Under the pieces are notes generated by a model, which saw only the letters and a program-made list of their open reading frames with translations, had not been told where the DNA came from and ran no database searches. A program made the position numbers and the translations under genes. Shown here piece after piece: positions 32,375-32,498 of a DNA stretch of 32,498 nucleotides (positions within the stretch are counted from its first letter, which is position 1; the number at the start of each line of letters is the position of its first letter). The DNA is from Psychrobacter sp. 72-O-c (GTDB lineage: Bacteria > Pseudomonadota > Gammaproteobacteria > Pseudomonadales > Moraxellaceae). Where the stretch lies: NCBI RefSeq assembly GCF_904846605.1, contig NZ_CAJHBI010000034.1, forward strand, positions 1-32,498. Direction: 5' to 3'.

Positions 32375-32498
32375 ACCTCAGTTCGGGATAAGCGAAGAAA
32401 AAGATAAAAAAAGAAGTCCTAATACGCTAAAGTAAGTTTACCAAGACAAACGACAGCAAAAAGGACTTCTTACATGGATAACCTAACCGAATTATACT
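32375..32498 (+). mobile_element. IS982-family element, left end (runs off right edge)
   Basis: A likely terminal repeat begins near 32375 (ACCTCAGTTCGGGATAAGCG). An IS982-like transposase start follows at 32474. The boundary is inferred from the loss of IS630 similarity at this point; the other end and the target duplication are not in the window. Confidence 0.5.
32474..32498 (+). CDS. IS982-family transposase, first 8 residues (partial)
   Basis: ATG at 32474 gives MDNLTELY before the window ends. IS982-family transposases commonly begin with a short '..LTELFC' type sequence. AAGGA lies at 32461-32465, 8 nt upstream. Identification rests on only eight residues plus the context of an interrupted IS630 gene. 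Confidence 0.5.

Noticed and set aside
1..32498. tRNA, rRNA, CRISPR array or riboswitch
   Set aside because: I looked for cloverleaf-like ends, regularly spaced direct repeats and known leader motifs by eye and saw none; a covariance-model scan would settle this.

Overview
The window looks like a chromosomal segment of a Psychrobacter-like gammaproteobacterium (Moraxellaceae). This is inferred from moderate to low G+C, the style of the housekeeping proteins (RlmKL, TtcA, QueC, Bcp, cbb3 oxidase) and the mix of IS630 and IS982 elements. I ran no search, so the genus is a judgement, not a measurement.

Layout. (1) 1-127: the 5' end of an IS630-type element running off the left edge. (2) 240-2155: a crotonase-family enzyme and a convergent alpha/beta hydrolase. 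(3) 2243-15220: a large Ter (tellurium-resistance type) stress island. Its left arm is a minus-strand biosynthetic cluster: ATP-grasp ligase, a short peptidase-like remnant, a phosphoribosyltransferase with a TRSP domain, a HAD phosphatase, a StiP/PELOTA phosphoribosyltransferase-like protein and a CitE-like lyase. Its right arm holds TerA (plus strand, divergent from the ATP-grasp gene), then TerZ, an AIM24/TIGR00266 protein, a TerE-like protein, a DUF475/TerC-type membrane protein and a TerD-like protein, all on the minus strand. (4) 15451-24896: housekeeping genes: rlmKL, an MscS-type channel, a CX4C flavoprotein disulfide reductase, bcp, a small periplasmic Cys protein, queC and ttcA. (5) 25017-31194: the cbb3 oxidase locus ccoNOQP followed by ccoG and ccoH. 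(6) 31862-32498: an IS630 3' remnant that appears to be interrupted by the start of an IS982-family element.

How the genes work together. In the published comparative-genomic view of Ter systems (Anantharaman, Iyer and Aravind, 2012), calcium-binding TerD-family proteins and a TerC-type membrane protein are linked to enzymes predicted to make a nucleoside-like metabolite. The enzyme set here (two PRTase-like proteins, HAD phosphatase, ATP-grasp, CitE-like lyase) matches that biosynthetic module. The product of the pathway is unknown. No TerB or TerF is visible in the window. Three features of the island are unusual: its TerD-family and membrane genes are separated by hairpins rather than packed in one operon, a GF(L/M)GxL(F/I)-type motif recurs in TerA, TerZ and the AIM24 protein, and an IS630-end-like sequence lies in the divergent regulatory region. 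The cbb3 block is a standard microaerobic respiration module with ATGA and TAATG overlaps between O, Q and P. ccoI and ccoS are not in the window.
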